Part shown: piece after piece, positions 1-8,048 of the stretch
How the letters are laid out: every line of letters starts with the position of its first letter
Numbering within the stretch: position 1 is the first letter of the stretch
Source: Elusimicrobiota bacterium
GTDB lineage: Bacteria; Elusimicrobiota; Elusimicrobia; UBA1565; JACRDR01
Length of the DNA: 42,519 nucleotides
Direction: 5' to 3'
Assembly: GCA_026388115.1 (NCBI GenBank)
Contig: JAPLKK010000029.1
Location: forward strand, 1 to 42,519
The notes under the pieces: model-generated
What the model saw: the letters and a program-made list of their open reading frames with translations, nothing else
The model's database searches: none
Told to the model about the DNA's origin: nothing
Program-made: the position numbers and the translations under genes

Positions 1-2
1 CC

Positions 3-1028
3 CAGGCGGCGGGTGTCCAGCCGTCGGCTCCGGCCGAGCAGGCCCGGCCGCCGCAGCCACTGGCGGCCGCGCAAGAGGGCGCGCGGCCGACGGCCGTCGC
101 CGTCACCCCGCGCGCCCAATTGGACGCCGTCGGCGCCAAGAGCGCCGAGCTCGGCAAGAGCATGGTGGCGCCCGGCGCCCGACAGGAGCCGGAAAAGGCG
201 GGCGCGGTCGGGCAGACCCTGTTCGATGCCGGCGGGGCCGGCCGCAAGGCGTCCGACGCGCAGATCGACGAGGTCCAGGCGCGCGCCCCTCCGTCGGCCG
301 CGCAGCCGTCCCCGACCCCGTTCGCTTTCCTAAGCTCCCTCTCCCGAGCCCTCGACGACCCCGCCGCCGCGCGCGACGTGGCGCAAAAGCCCCAGGTCTT
401 CGTCAACGCCACTGACCGCCTGCTCAGGCTTCTCAAGGACGACGCTCTCATCGCGCAGGCCAAGACCGAGTTCGCTCGCGGGGACGTGACCGCGATCGGG
501 CGCCGCCAGGCCGCGGCGAAGGCCCGGCTGACCGAGGCGGCGAGGGCTTGGCTCAAGGCGAACGGCCTGCCCGAGCGCGCGGTCCTGACGCATGGCTCGA
601 CCGTGCGCGGCTTGCTCGGGATCCTCTTCAGCGGCGGGATGAAGGCCAGCAACCCGCACCCCGGCTTCTCGGGAGAGAGCGCGGGCGTCTGGGCGGGGTC
701 GCTCGATACCGGCGCGGGCTATGCCTCCGTCGGCGCGGGCCGCGGGCGGCCGGCCGTCCTCGTGGCGCTCAAGGCCGGCACGGCAAGGACGCAGGTGCAG
801 AGCGACGGCGCCTTAAAAGGAGAGCCCACGATCGACGACATCGCCGCCGTCTTGATCGCCGAGCCGAACGGAGGCGGCGTGGTCGTGCTGGAGCAGGAAA
901 AGCTCGCCGCTTTGGCCGCCTCCGCCGCGGGCCTGCGCCGTTCGGCCCAACGGGGCGACGAGAAGGCCTTCAACGTCTGGATGAAGCTCGACGAAACGCT
1001 TTCGCCGCGCCCCCGCGGCCAGGACTAG
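3..1028 (+). CDS. Exported protein with ADP-ribosyltransferase-like C-terminal motifs (5' end outside window)
   Basis: The frame is open from the left edge, so the true start lies upstream; the TTG at 120 is only an internal codon. The visible N-terminal third is rich in Ala, Pro, Gln and Glu, like the linkers of other exported proteins here. The C-terminal part has LTHGSTVRGLLGILFSGG, then VWAGSLDTGAGYAS, then PAVLVALK. This order (His-Gly-Ser/Thr with a following helix, a Tyr in a segment before a beta strand, then a hydrophobic strand) resembles the His and Tyr motifs of the ADP-ribosyltransferase/KptA fold. A convincing catalytic Glu is not obvious, so activity is uncertain. The gene ends 4 nt from the convergent gene at 1033. 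Function is inference; exported or surface location is likely but the signal peptide is not visible. Confidence 0.6.
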   Translation, partial: QAAGVQPSAPAEQARPPQPLAAAQEGARPTAVAVTPRAQLDAVGAKSAELGKSMVAPGARQEPEKAGAVGQTLFDAGGAGRKASDAQIDEVQARAPPSAAQPSPTPFAFLSSLSRALDDPAAARDVAQKPQVFVNATDRLLRLLKDDALIAQAKTEFARGDVTAIGRRQAAAKARLTEAARAWLKANGLPERAVLTHGSTVRGLLGILFSGGMKASNPHPGFSGESAGVWAGSLDTGAGYASVGAGRGRPAVLVALKAGTARTQVQSDGALKGEPTIDDIAAVLIAEPNGGGVVVLEQEKLAALAASAAGLRRSAQRGDEKAFNVWMKLDETLSPRPRGQD

Positions 1029-1032
1029 CTCG

Positions 1033-1600
1033 CTAGTTGTCGATGAGGTCGGACGAGTATCCCGTCTGGCTCTTGTAGCGCGAGTAGAGGGTTTGCATCT
1101 CCTGCTGTGTCAGCTCCGTCTTCCAATCGGGTCCGGCCAAGAAGCGGCCCGTCCGTGTGGACGGCCTCGTCGAGCACCCGGGGGAAGATCGCCCCGTACG
1201 TGTAGAGCATGCGCAGCTGGAATATCTTGACGATGGCGGCGGCTCGGGCGGCCTTGTCCTGGGCGTTGACCGTTCCGCCGGCGGCGTCCGCGCCTAGCTG
1301 GCCCAAGACCTTCTGCTCCCATGCCGTCTGCTTCTTCTCCTGCATGGCGCACATGCGCAGGGCGTCCTCCGCCCGCGCCTTGAGAGTGGAGTAGCTGTAG
1401 CGATGGTCGGCGTTGGCCGCGCTCACGAAATTGTTGGCGAGCCGCTTGGCCTTGGCGCTGACCTCCTGCCACTGGGTCATGCGCGCCTCGATCGCCGCCT
1501 GCCGCGCGGGGGTCACGGTCGGGGGCTGGGGGGCTTGAGCGGCAAAGCAGGATGCGGCCGCACAGCCGACGATGACCGCCCCAAGCAAGTGGTGTCTCAT
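1033..1600 (-). CDS. Secreted protein of unknown function, apparent frameshift near 1148
   Basis: Translation starts at ATG 1600 behind a GGAG-type ribosome site and gives a signal peptide (MRHHLLGAVIVGCAAASCFA) and a helical body rich in Gln, Lys and Ala. After residue ~150 the uninterrupted frame turns into an unnatural Arg/Pro/Leu tail. A one-base shift at the CCC run 1148-1150 restores a natural C-terminus containing DWKTELTQQEMQTLYSRY and ending SDLIDN at the stop 1033-1035. I therefore read the gene as frameshifted, either by sequencing error or by a real indel. I recognise no family. Conserved helical secreted proteins of this size are often periplasmic; nothing more can be said. Confidence 0.65.
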
Positions 1601-1710
1601 GGCAATTCTCCGCCTCGATGAAAAGCGCTTCTAGCGCCTGGGAAAGGGTAGCTCTGGCGGCTCCCGAACGCAATGTCCGGGATGTTACGGCGCCGCCCGC
1701 GGCGAAATCG

Positions 1711-1722
1711 TAGAATGCGCGA
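1711..1722 (+). promoter_or_regulatory. -10 element 6 nt before ATG (leaderless type)
   Basis: TAGAAT at 1711-1716 is followed by GCGCGA and then the ATG at 1723. No Shine-Dalgarno sequence and no clear -35 box are present. With normal spacing transcription would begin at or next to the A of ATG, giving a leaderless mRNA for the hydrolase gene. Confidence 0.45.
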
Positions 1723-2550
1723 ATGTCCGTGGCGGTCGCCGGCCGGCTTGCGGCCTTCCTTGCCCTGGCCTTGGCGTTCGGCTGGGTTTTTCTGCGCTGG
1801 TTCGAGCGCGTCAACCTGTATTTCCCCGACCGCGTGCTGTACGCGCACCCCGGCTCTTTCGGCCTCGCCTACCGGGAGGCCAGCTTCTCGGCCGGCGATG
1901 GGGTCCGTCTCCACGGGTGGTTCGTCGAAAAGAGCCCGGGCGCGCCTCTCGTCATCCTCTGCCACGGCAACGCGGGCAACATCTCGAACCGGCTCGAGAA
2001 GCTGCGGCTGTTGCTGGACGCCGGCGCGTCGGTTTTCCTTTTCGATTATCGGGGCTACGGCCAAAGCGCCGGGAGCCCGAGCGAGAGAGGCACCTACCTC
2101 GACGGCGAAGCGGCGCTCCGCTACGCGACCGACGTCCTGAAGGTCAGCCCTTCGCGCGTCGTTCTCCACGGCGAGTCGCTGGGCGCGGCCGTGGCCGCCG
2201 AGGTCGCGCTGCGCCATCCGGTCGGCGGGCTGATCCTCGAAAGCGGCTTCACTTCCGTTCCCGACATGGCGCGGCTTCTTCTGCCCTGGCTGCCGGTCCG
2301 CCTGGTGAGCCTTCGATACGATACGCTCTCCAAGATCGGCCGCATCCGCTGTCCCGTCCTCGTCATGCACAGCCCGCAAGACGAGATCGTCCCCTACGAG
2401 ATGGGCCGGCGCGTCTTCGCCGCGGCCCGCGAGCCCAAGACCTTCGCGGCGTTGAGCGGAGGCCATAACGAGGGCTTCCTGGAATCGCAGAAGGTCTTCG
2501 TGACGTCGGTGCGAAAATTCCTTGACGACGCCGCGCGACCGAAATTGTAG
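1723..2550 (+). CDS. Membrane-anchored alpha/beta hydrolase (Bem46/ABHD13-17 type)
   Basis: The 275-aa serine hydrolase has one N-terminal membrane segment (residues ~5-25). The alpha/beta-hydrolase core follows: oxyanion HGNAGN at 81, nucleophile elbow GESLG with Ser152, acid Asp220 in HSPQDEIVP and His248 in GGHNEG. The triad is complete and the length is normal for this subgroup. The family includes acyl-thioesterases and poorly characterised esterases; the substrate is not predictable. The anchor suggests an inner-membrane protein, with topology not certain. The start is the ATG placed 6 nt after a TAGAAT -10 element. It stands alone, 48 nt ahead of the kinase-like gene. Confidence 0.88.
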   Translation: MSVAVAGRLAAFLALALAFGWVFLRWFERVNLYFPDRVLYAHPGSFGLAYREASFSAGDGVRLHGWFVEKSPGAPLVILCHGNAGNISNRLEKLRLLLDAGASVFLFDYRGYGQSAGSPSERGTYLDGEAALRYATDVLKVSPSRVVLHGESLGAAVAAEVALRHPVGGLILESGFTSVPDMARLLLPWLPVRLVSLRYDTLSKIGRIRCPVLVMHSPQDEIVPYEMGRRVFAAAREPKTFAALSGGHNEGFLESQKVFVTSVRKFLDDAARPKL

Positions 2551-2598
2551 TATTGGCGCAGGCGGAAACGCCGCCTTCAATTTAGGGGGATGCCTGAT

Positions 2599-3309
2599 AT
2601 GATCCATGATCCCGGAGGCGTGTCGCGCTTCGTGCGCGGTTTGATCGAGGAGCACAAGGAGACTTCGGCTCAGGGCGCTCCGTTCGTCACCATTTCGCGC
2701 GAAGCGGGCGCCGGGGGACGCACGCTTGCCGAAGCGATCCTCAAGGCCATGTCGAAGCGGCCGGAGCACCGGCTGTGGAAAGGGTGGCAGATCTTCGACC
2801 GCGAGCTCTGCGAAGCGGTCATGAAGGACCCCCGCATCCGGGTCTCGCTCGAGGCGCTCATGAGCGAGAAGGAGCGCGGCGATTTCGAGGATATGCTGGC
2901 GTCGTTCTTTGGGGGGGAAAGCCCGCAGGCGCGCGTGGACCACGCCATCTTCAAAACGGTCCACGAGGTCGCATCCGTCGGTCGCGCGATCATCGTGGGC
3001 CGCGGCGCCGCGTGCTGCACGCGCCACCTCGAGCTTGGCGTCCGCGTCAGGCTGGTCGCGCCGCGCGAGCTGCGCGTCAAGCGCGTCGCCCATCGGCGGA
3101 GCGTGTCCGAGCACGAGGCCAAGCAGTGGGTCGCCGAGCAGGATGATCATCGCGCGCGCCTGGTGCATCGTTGTTTCCATAAGGACATCAACGACCCGCT
3201 GCTCTACGACGCGATCTTCAACACGGATACGTTGGAGATGAGCTCGATCGCCGAGGCGGTGCTCACGCTCATCGAAAGGCGCGTCGCGGAGGCGGGCACG
3301 TCCGCCTAG
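2599..3309 (+). CDS. Cytidylate kinase-like family protein
   Basis: The 236-aa protein matches the cytidylate-kinase-like family (Cytidylate_kin2 type). It has FVTISREAGAGGRTLAEAI at residues 29-47 as nucleotide-binding loop, IFDRELCE near 65, AIIVGRGAACC at 130-140 and RLVAPRELRVKRV at ~151, a typical NMP-kinase lid region. The first loop is ISREAGAGG rather than a classical Walker A GxxxxGKS, as is usual in this family. An upstream in-frame ATG at 2590 abuts the AGGGGGA ribosome site (2584-2590); the ATG at 2599 lies 8 nt after it and is preferred. The natural substrate of this subfamily is not established; phosphoryl transfer to a nucleotide is the expected chemistry. Confidence 0.85.
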   Translation: MIHDPGGVSRFVRGLIEEHKETSAQGAPFVTISREAGAGGRTLAEAILKAMSKRPEHRLWKGWQIFDRELCEAVMKDPRIRVSLEALMSEKERGDFEDMLASFFGGESPQARVDHAIFKTVHEVASVGRAIIVGRGAACCTRHLELGVRVRLVAPRELRVKRVAHRRSVSEHEAKQWVAEQDDHRARLVHRCFHKDINDPLLYDAIFNTDTLEMSSIAEAVLTLIERRVAEAGTSA

Positions 3310-3404
3310 GCGGCCCGGCGCAAGCCGTTGCCTTGCTCGAACGAGGTAAGGTAACATCGGGACATCGGCTGCCTCGGCCGAAACTACAAGCAAAGAGACC
3401 GAAT

Positions 3405-4379
3405 ATGACCAAGACCCTTGACGCCGTCCTGCTGCTCGCGCTTCCCGCCTCCGGAAAATCCGAGGTGAGGCGCTATCTCGAGCTGATGCCCGAGGAGTCC
3501 CGCCGCCGCGATTTCCACATGGGGCCGAGCGTCCAGCTCGACGATTATCCCTACGTCCACCTGATGCGCCGCATCGACGACGAGCTGGCGGCCCTCGGCA
3601 AGCCGCGCAACTTCTTCCATTCGCCGGACCGTCCCTTCCAGAACCCGCTCGACTGGGGCACCCTCATCGAGCTGGTGAACGAGGACTACGAGGACTTGTT
3701 GGCGCGCAAGGCTTTGCTGATGGAATCGGCCGCCGACGACCTTCTCAACCGCTACGAGCGCGCCGCGACGAAGGTTGGAGCGCCGGCGCGGTTGAGCAAG
3801 CTCGACAAGGCGACGAGGGCCGCGCTGGTAAAGGCGCTTGAAGCCGAGGCGCGCAAGCTGAACGCGGACAAGCAGGCGGGCTACCCCGATTCGCTCGAGG
3901 GCAAGACGCTGGTCATCGAGTTCGCGCGCGGCGGCCCGCAGACGGCCGGCCTGCCTTTGCCGGAGCCGTTCGGCTACCGCTACTCGCTGTCGCGCCTGTC
4001 GCCGAAGCTCCTCGAGAAGGCGACGATCCTGTACATCTGGGTCACGCCCGAAGAGTCGCGCCGCAAGAACGATGCGCGCGCCAATCCCAAGGACCCGGGG
4101 TCCATCCTCCACCACGGCGTGCCGATCGACGTGATGCTCAACGATTACGGCAAAGACGACATGGAGTGGCTGCTTCAGAACTCCGAGCAGCCGGGCGCGG
4201 CGACCGTGAAGGTGGGCGGCAAGACTTACAACCTGCCTGTCGGCCGCTTCGATAATCGCGTCGACAAGACCTCATTCCTGCGCGCGCCGCAGAAGGAATG
4301 GAAACCGGAGCAGGTGCACGCGGTCCACGAGGGCCTGCGCGAGGCCTTGGACCATCTCGCCGGGCTCGTCCGGCGTTAG
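3405..4379 (+). CDS. P-loop NTPase/kinase-like protein of unknown function
   Basis: The 324-aa soluble protein begins MTKTLDAVLLLALPASGKSE, a Walker A-like loop in which the first Gly is replaced by Ala (ALPASGKS). The start at 3405 puts the P-loop strand at the very N-terminus, as expected; an open frame from 3333 exists but looks non-coding. Later segments include LVIEFARGG near 190 and TILYIWVTPEESRRKND near 230, which look like core strands with an Arg-rich lid. The architecture suggests a small-molecule or polynucleotide kinase-like ATPase, but I recognise no specific family. The stop abuts the convergent short ORF at 4380. Confidence 0.75.
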   Translation: MTKTLDAVLLLALPASGKSEVRRYLELMPEESRRRDFHMGPSVQLDDYPYVHLMRRIDDELAALGKPRNFFHSPDRPFQNPLDWGTLIELVNEDYEDLLARKALLMESAADDLLNRYERAATKVGAPARLSKLDKATRAALVKALEAEARKLNADKQAGYPDSLEGKTLVIEFARGGPQTAGLPLPEPFGYRYSLSRLSPKLLEKATILYIWVTPEESRRKNDARANPKDPGSILHHGVPIDVMLNDYGKDDMEWLLQNSEQPGAATVKVGGKTYNLPVGRFDNRVDKTSFLRAPQKEWKPEQVHAVHEGLREALDHLAGLVRR

Positions 4380-4475
4380 TCAGCGGAAGAGCGGCAAAGA
4401 CAGCGCCTGCACCGCAACGAAGACTATCCCCATCGCGAGGATGAGGTAGCCGAACGGGGCTAGTTCTCGGCTCAT
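4380..4475 (-). CDS. Candidate 31-aa single-pass membrane peptide
   Basis: ATG 4475 to TGA 4380 encodes MSRELAPFGYLILAMGIVFV and 11 more residues, mostly hydrophobic, which would form one transmembrane helix. There is no Shine-Dalgarno sequence. A TTGAAA/TTATAT promoter with 16-nt spacing lies directly upstream on the same strand, with the -10 box 8 nt from the ATG. The ORF is adjacent to the stop of the P-loop gene on the other strand. Its composition and promoter argue for a real gene, but its size makes this uncertain. Confidence 0.35.
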   Translation of the reverse strand: MSRELAPFGYLILAMGIVFVAVQALSLPLFR

Positions 4476-4483
4476 TGCAAGCG

Positions 4484-4511
4484 ATATAACACGAGTGCAG
4501 GCCGATTTCAA
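4484..4511 (-). promoter_or_regulatory. Putative sigma70 promoter for the 31-aa ORF
   Basis: On the minus strand TTGAAA (4506-4511) and TTATAT (4484-4489) are separated by 16 nt. Transcription would start within a few nt of the ATG at 4475. Confidence 0.4.
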
Positions 4512-4530
4512 TTCACAAGCCTGTTACACT

Positions 4531-4550
4531 GAGTTACGTTGATGTAACTC
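4531..4550. promoter_or_regulatory. Perfect dyad GAGTTAC-N6-GTAACTC
   Basis: A 7-bp perfect inverted repeat with a 6-nt centre lies between the minus-strand short ORF and the plus-strand permease. A further GTTACA copy sits just left of it at 4523. It has no T-tract, so an operator is more likely than a terminator. The rest of 4476-4693 holds no convincing gene. Confidence 0.35.
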
Positions 4551-4690
4551 TAACCGTGCGGCCCGGTGCTCGCGCAGGATGGCAAGCAGGCGGTTGCGGA
4601 AGGGCGAACTCGGTATTCCCATCCCGGCCCCTGGCGTCGTGGGCGTTCTCCTCCGGCGCTCCCGCTGCCTCGCGGGAGTAGGGAAAAGCC

Positions 4691-4707
4691 TGCTATACTT
4701 CGCGACG
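4691..4707 (+). promoter_or_regulatory. Extended -10 promoter of the permease
   Basis: TGCTATACT (TG 4691-4692, hexamer 4694-4699) is an extended -10 element ending 8 nt before the GTG at 4708. No -35 box or ribosome site is visible, suggesting a leaderless or near-leaderless transcript. Confidence 0.45.
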
Positions 4708-6171
<1,464 letters not shown>

Positions 6172-6190
6172 GCTTTAGTCCCTTAAGCGG

Positions 6191-6230
6191 CTGGGCCCTC
6201 TGTCCAAGAAGGTAGGACCCTAGGGCCCAG
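6191..6230. repeat. Inverted repeat CTGGGCCCT / AGGGCCCAG
   Basis: A perfect 9-bp inverted repeat with a 22-nt loop lies between the permease and the next cluster. There is no T-run after it, so it is not a classical intrinsic terminator. The right half belongs to the TAGGACCCT-type motif also seen near 22550 and 42340. Confidence 0.45.
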
Positions 6231-6251
6231 GTGGGTGGGCTAGGCCCGGCT

Positions 6252-6263
6252 CATACTACCGGT
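6252..6263 (+). promoter_or_regulatory. -10 element 6 nt before an in-frame GTG
   Basis: CATACT (6252-6257) is followed by 6 nt and GTG 6264, in frame with the membrane protein gene. The same CATACT-N6-GTG arrangement occurs at 14605-14619. It suggests the 6282 gene may start at 6264. Confidence 0.4.
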
Positions 6264-6281
6264 GTGACCGGAACGGCGAAG

Positions 6282-8048
6282 ATGGAAAAGCCCACCAGAC
6301 GTTGGACCGCGGTCCTCGCCGCCGCCAGCCTGCTGCTCGGCTCGACTCATGAAGCGCTCGCGCAAGTGGCAGAGGTCGCCGCCGCCCCGGCGGGCATCCA
6401 GGTCCCGGGCGCCGCGGGCGCGGCAACCACGGCCGGCTCCGCTGCCTCGGTCTCGCCCCTGACGCTCCCCTCGCTTTCCCTCTCCGCTCCGGTGCTGACT
6501 CCTCTCACGCCGTCGGCGGGGATCCAGGTCGCCGTGACTCCGGCGCAGCCGTTGGCCCCTCTCCCGTCGCGGACGGGAGAGGGAGAAGCGGCGATCACCC
6601 TCACCCCGGCCCTCTCCCGAACGTCGGGAGAGGGAGAACGCACCCCTGTCATCTCCCGGACGGCCGAAGCTGGAGAGACGGCGACTGCCCTCACCCCGGC
6701 CCTCTCCCGAACGCGGGAGAGGGAGAACGGCGCGATTGGCACGGCGAGCGGGGAGTCGAAAGTCACCGCGGTCGCGCGTCGGGCGTTGGGGCGCTTCGCG
6801 CTCCCGATGCCGAGGCTCGTCGCCGCCTTCGACGGCGCGCGGGTCGCGGCGGCGGATGCCGAGGCCGCGCCGGCGGCGCAGCTCGACCCGGCGAAGATCA
6901 AGGTCTTCCTCACCCGCGCGGGCCAGGACCCCGTCGCCACGGACCTGGCGAGCCTCGCCTCCGAGTTGGCCCGCAATCCCGATTTCCTCGCTGAGATCAA
7001 CCGCTCCGGGCGCGTGAGGATGGTCGTGAACGCGGAGCGGCCGGGCGCCCTCGGCAAGGCCCAGGCCGAGGCCCTGCGCAAGGCGCTCGCCGACCAGGGC
7101 GTCTCGGCGCGCTTCGACATCGAATCGGTGGCGATCGATTGGCGGCAGGGAGAGAACAAGCCAGTGTCCGCGCAGGCCGGCGCTGTCACCGGCGCGCGCG
7201 GCGTCATCGCGGCGGCGATGAGCCCCTTCCGCGAGCTCCTCTACCTCGGACGGACGCTTCGCGCCGCGGCGACCAGGCCCACGGTCGCCGAAGTGATCGG
7301 CGGCGTCGTCTCCAAGGGTCCCGCTTTCGTGCTGTCGGCCATGTGGTGGTGGAAGCTCTTCCTCCCGTCCCATCCCGTGGCCTTCGCGGTCGCCATGGGC
7401 GCTTCCTTGGCCCTCCAGGTGTTCCACGGCGTCTGGATCAACACCTGGCAGAACTTCCAGCAGATACTCTCCCGCCAGCGCGGCATCAACTACCAGGCCG
7501 CTTTCAATTTCATGTACATGCAGTCCACGACGGCGGTCTTCCGGTTCATCAGCTGGACCGTGGACAAGAAGACCGTGATGCCGTGGCAGCTCAAGTACTG
7601 GCGCGATATCAGCTTCGCCAACATCGCCGGCACTTTCGTCGGCGTCCTCGGCTTCTACGGCCTCAACGACCTCTACGAAAAGGGCATCATCCCGCGCTCG
7701 GGCCGCTCGTGGATCCAGCAGGGCCGCGACCTCTTCTTCCTGCTGGCCGGGACGTTCATGTTCTCCGGCTCCATGGGCGCCTTCTGGGCCCTGTTCGCGG
7801 TCCAGCAGGCGATGGACCTCGGACTCTACTTCATCAGCCGGCGCATGCGGGCGCGGCCGGCGCTCTACGTCGCCGACGCGAGCCTCGCCGAGACCGACAG
7901 CTTCAAGTCGATGTACCCCGTGGTCCCGGGGCCCGAGCGCTCGCCCGTGCGCGAGGCGCTCAAGGCCCTGCTCGACAATCCGTTCGTGAAGCCTATCGTG
8001 CGGCTGGCCAAGGCCATCGGCAAACTGCTACGGAGGAAGGCGCCATGA
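6282..8048 (+). CDS. Exported multi-pass membrane protein with palindrome-encoded linker
   Basis: The protein (588 aa from ATG 6282; 594 aa from the leaderless-type GTG 6264) opens with a signal peptide (TRRWTAVLAAASLLLGSTHE) and an Ala/Pro/Val-rich stretch. A linker made of REP-like palindrome translations (LTPALSRT repeats) follows, then a soluble alpha/beta segment (KIKVFLTRAGQDPVATDL to ~residue 275). The C-terminal half has several membrane segments, including SAMWWWKLFLPSHPVAFAV and RDLFFLLAGTFMFSGSMGAF. I recognise no named family. The membrane half resembles that of the gene at 12635 in helix spacing and in TW-x-QIQ / SW-x-QIQ type motifs. It overlaps the downstream amylase by ATGA, so it is translationally coupled and probably works with the glucan enzymes. 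Confidence 0.8.
   Translation: MEKPTRRWTAVLAAASLLLGSTHEALAQVAEVAAAPAGIQVPGAAGAATTAGSAASVSPLTLPSLSLSAPVLTPLTPSAGIQVAVTPAQPLAPLPSRTGEGEAAITLTPALSRTSGEGERTPVISRTAEAGETATALTPALSRTRERENGAIGTASGESKVTAVARRALGRFALPMPRLVAAFDGARVAAADAEAAPAAQLDPAKIKVFLTRAGQDPVATDLASLASELARNPDFLAEINRSGRVRMVVNAERPGALGKAQAEALRKALADQGVSARFDIESVAIDWRQGENKPVSAQAGAVTGARGVIAAAMSPFRELLYLGRTLRAAATRPTVAEVIGGVVSKGPAFVLSAMWWWKLFLPSHPVAFAVAMGASLALQVFHGVWINTWQNFQQILSRQRGINYQAAFNFMYMQSTTAVFRFISWTVDKKTVMPWQLKYWRDISFANIAGTFVGVLGFYGLNDLYEKGIIPRSGRSWIQQGRDLFFLLAGTFMFSGSMGAFWALFAVQQAMDLGLYFISRRMRARPALYVADASLAETDSFKSMYPVVPGPERSPVREALKALLDNPFVKPIVRLAKAIGKLLRRKAP
6556..6587 (+). repeat. REP-like palindrome copy 1 (inside coding sequence)
   Basis: CTCTCCCGTC and GACGGGAGAG form a perfect 10-bp stem with loop GCG, followed by GGAGAA. 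It lacks the CCCTCACCCC head found in other copies and is translated in frame as SRTGEGE. Confidence 0.75.
6596..6638 (+). repeat. REP-like palindrome copy 2 (inside coding sequence)
   Basis: This copy has the head CCCTCACCCC, then GGCCCTCTCCCGA, a 3-nt loop and TCGGGAGAGGGAGAA. The stem is 9 bp. It is read in frame as LTPALSRTSGEGE. Confidence 0.8.
6644..6675 (+). repeat. REP-like palindrome copy 3 (degenerate)
   Basis: The ATCTCCCGGACGG and GGAGAGAC halves are still recognisable but the loop is enlarged and the stem mismatched. It appears to be an eroded copy in the same frame (ISRTAEAGE). Confidence 0.5.
6682..6727 (+). repeat. REP-like palindrome copy 4 (inside coding sequence)
   Basis: The copy has flank CGACTGCCCTCACCCC, then CCCTCTCCCGAACG and CGGGAGAGGGAGAAC. 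The flank is shared with the copy at 8334, showing that the mobile unit is about 50 nt. It is translated as LTPALSRTRERE. Confidence 0.8.

Noticed and set aside
1597-3393. 598-aa minus-strand open frame
   Set aside because: Antisense shadow of the alpha/beta hydrolase and cytidylate-kinase-like genes.
4524-4622. 32-aa minus-strand ORF upstream of the permease
   Set aside because: Plausible residues but no ribosome site or promoter, and it ends in the dyad; too little support.
7139-8044. Upstream extension of the secreted GH13 frame (1023 aa in total)
   Set aside because: The Arg/Pro-rich extension overlaps gene 6282; ATG 8045 has a GGAGG site and begins a signal peptide.
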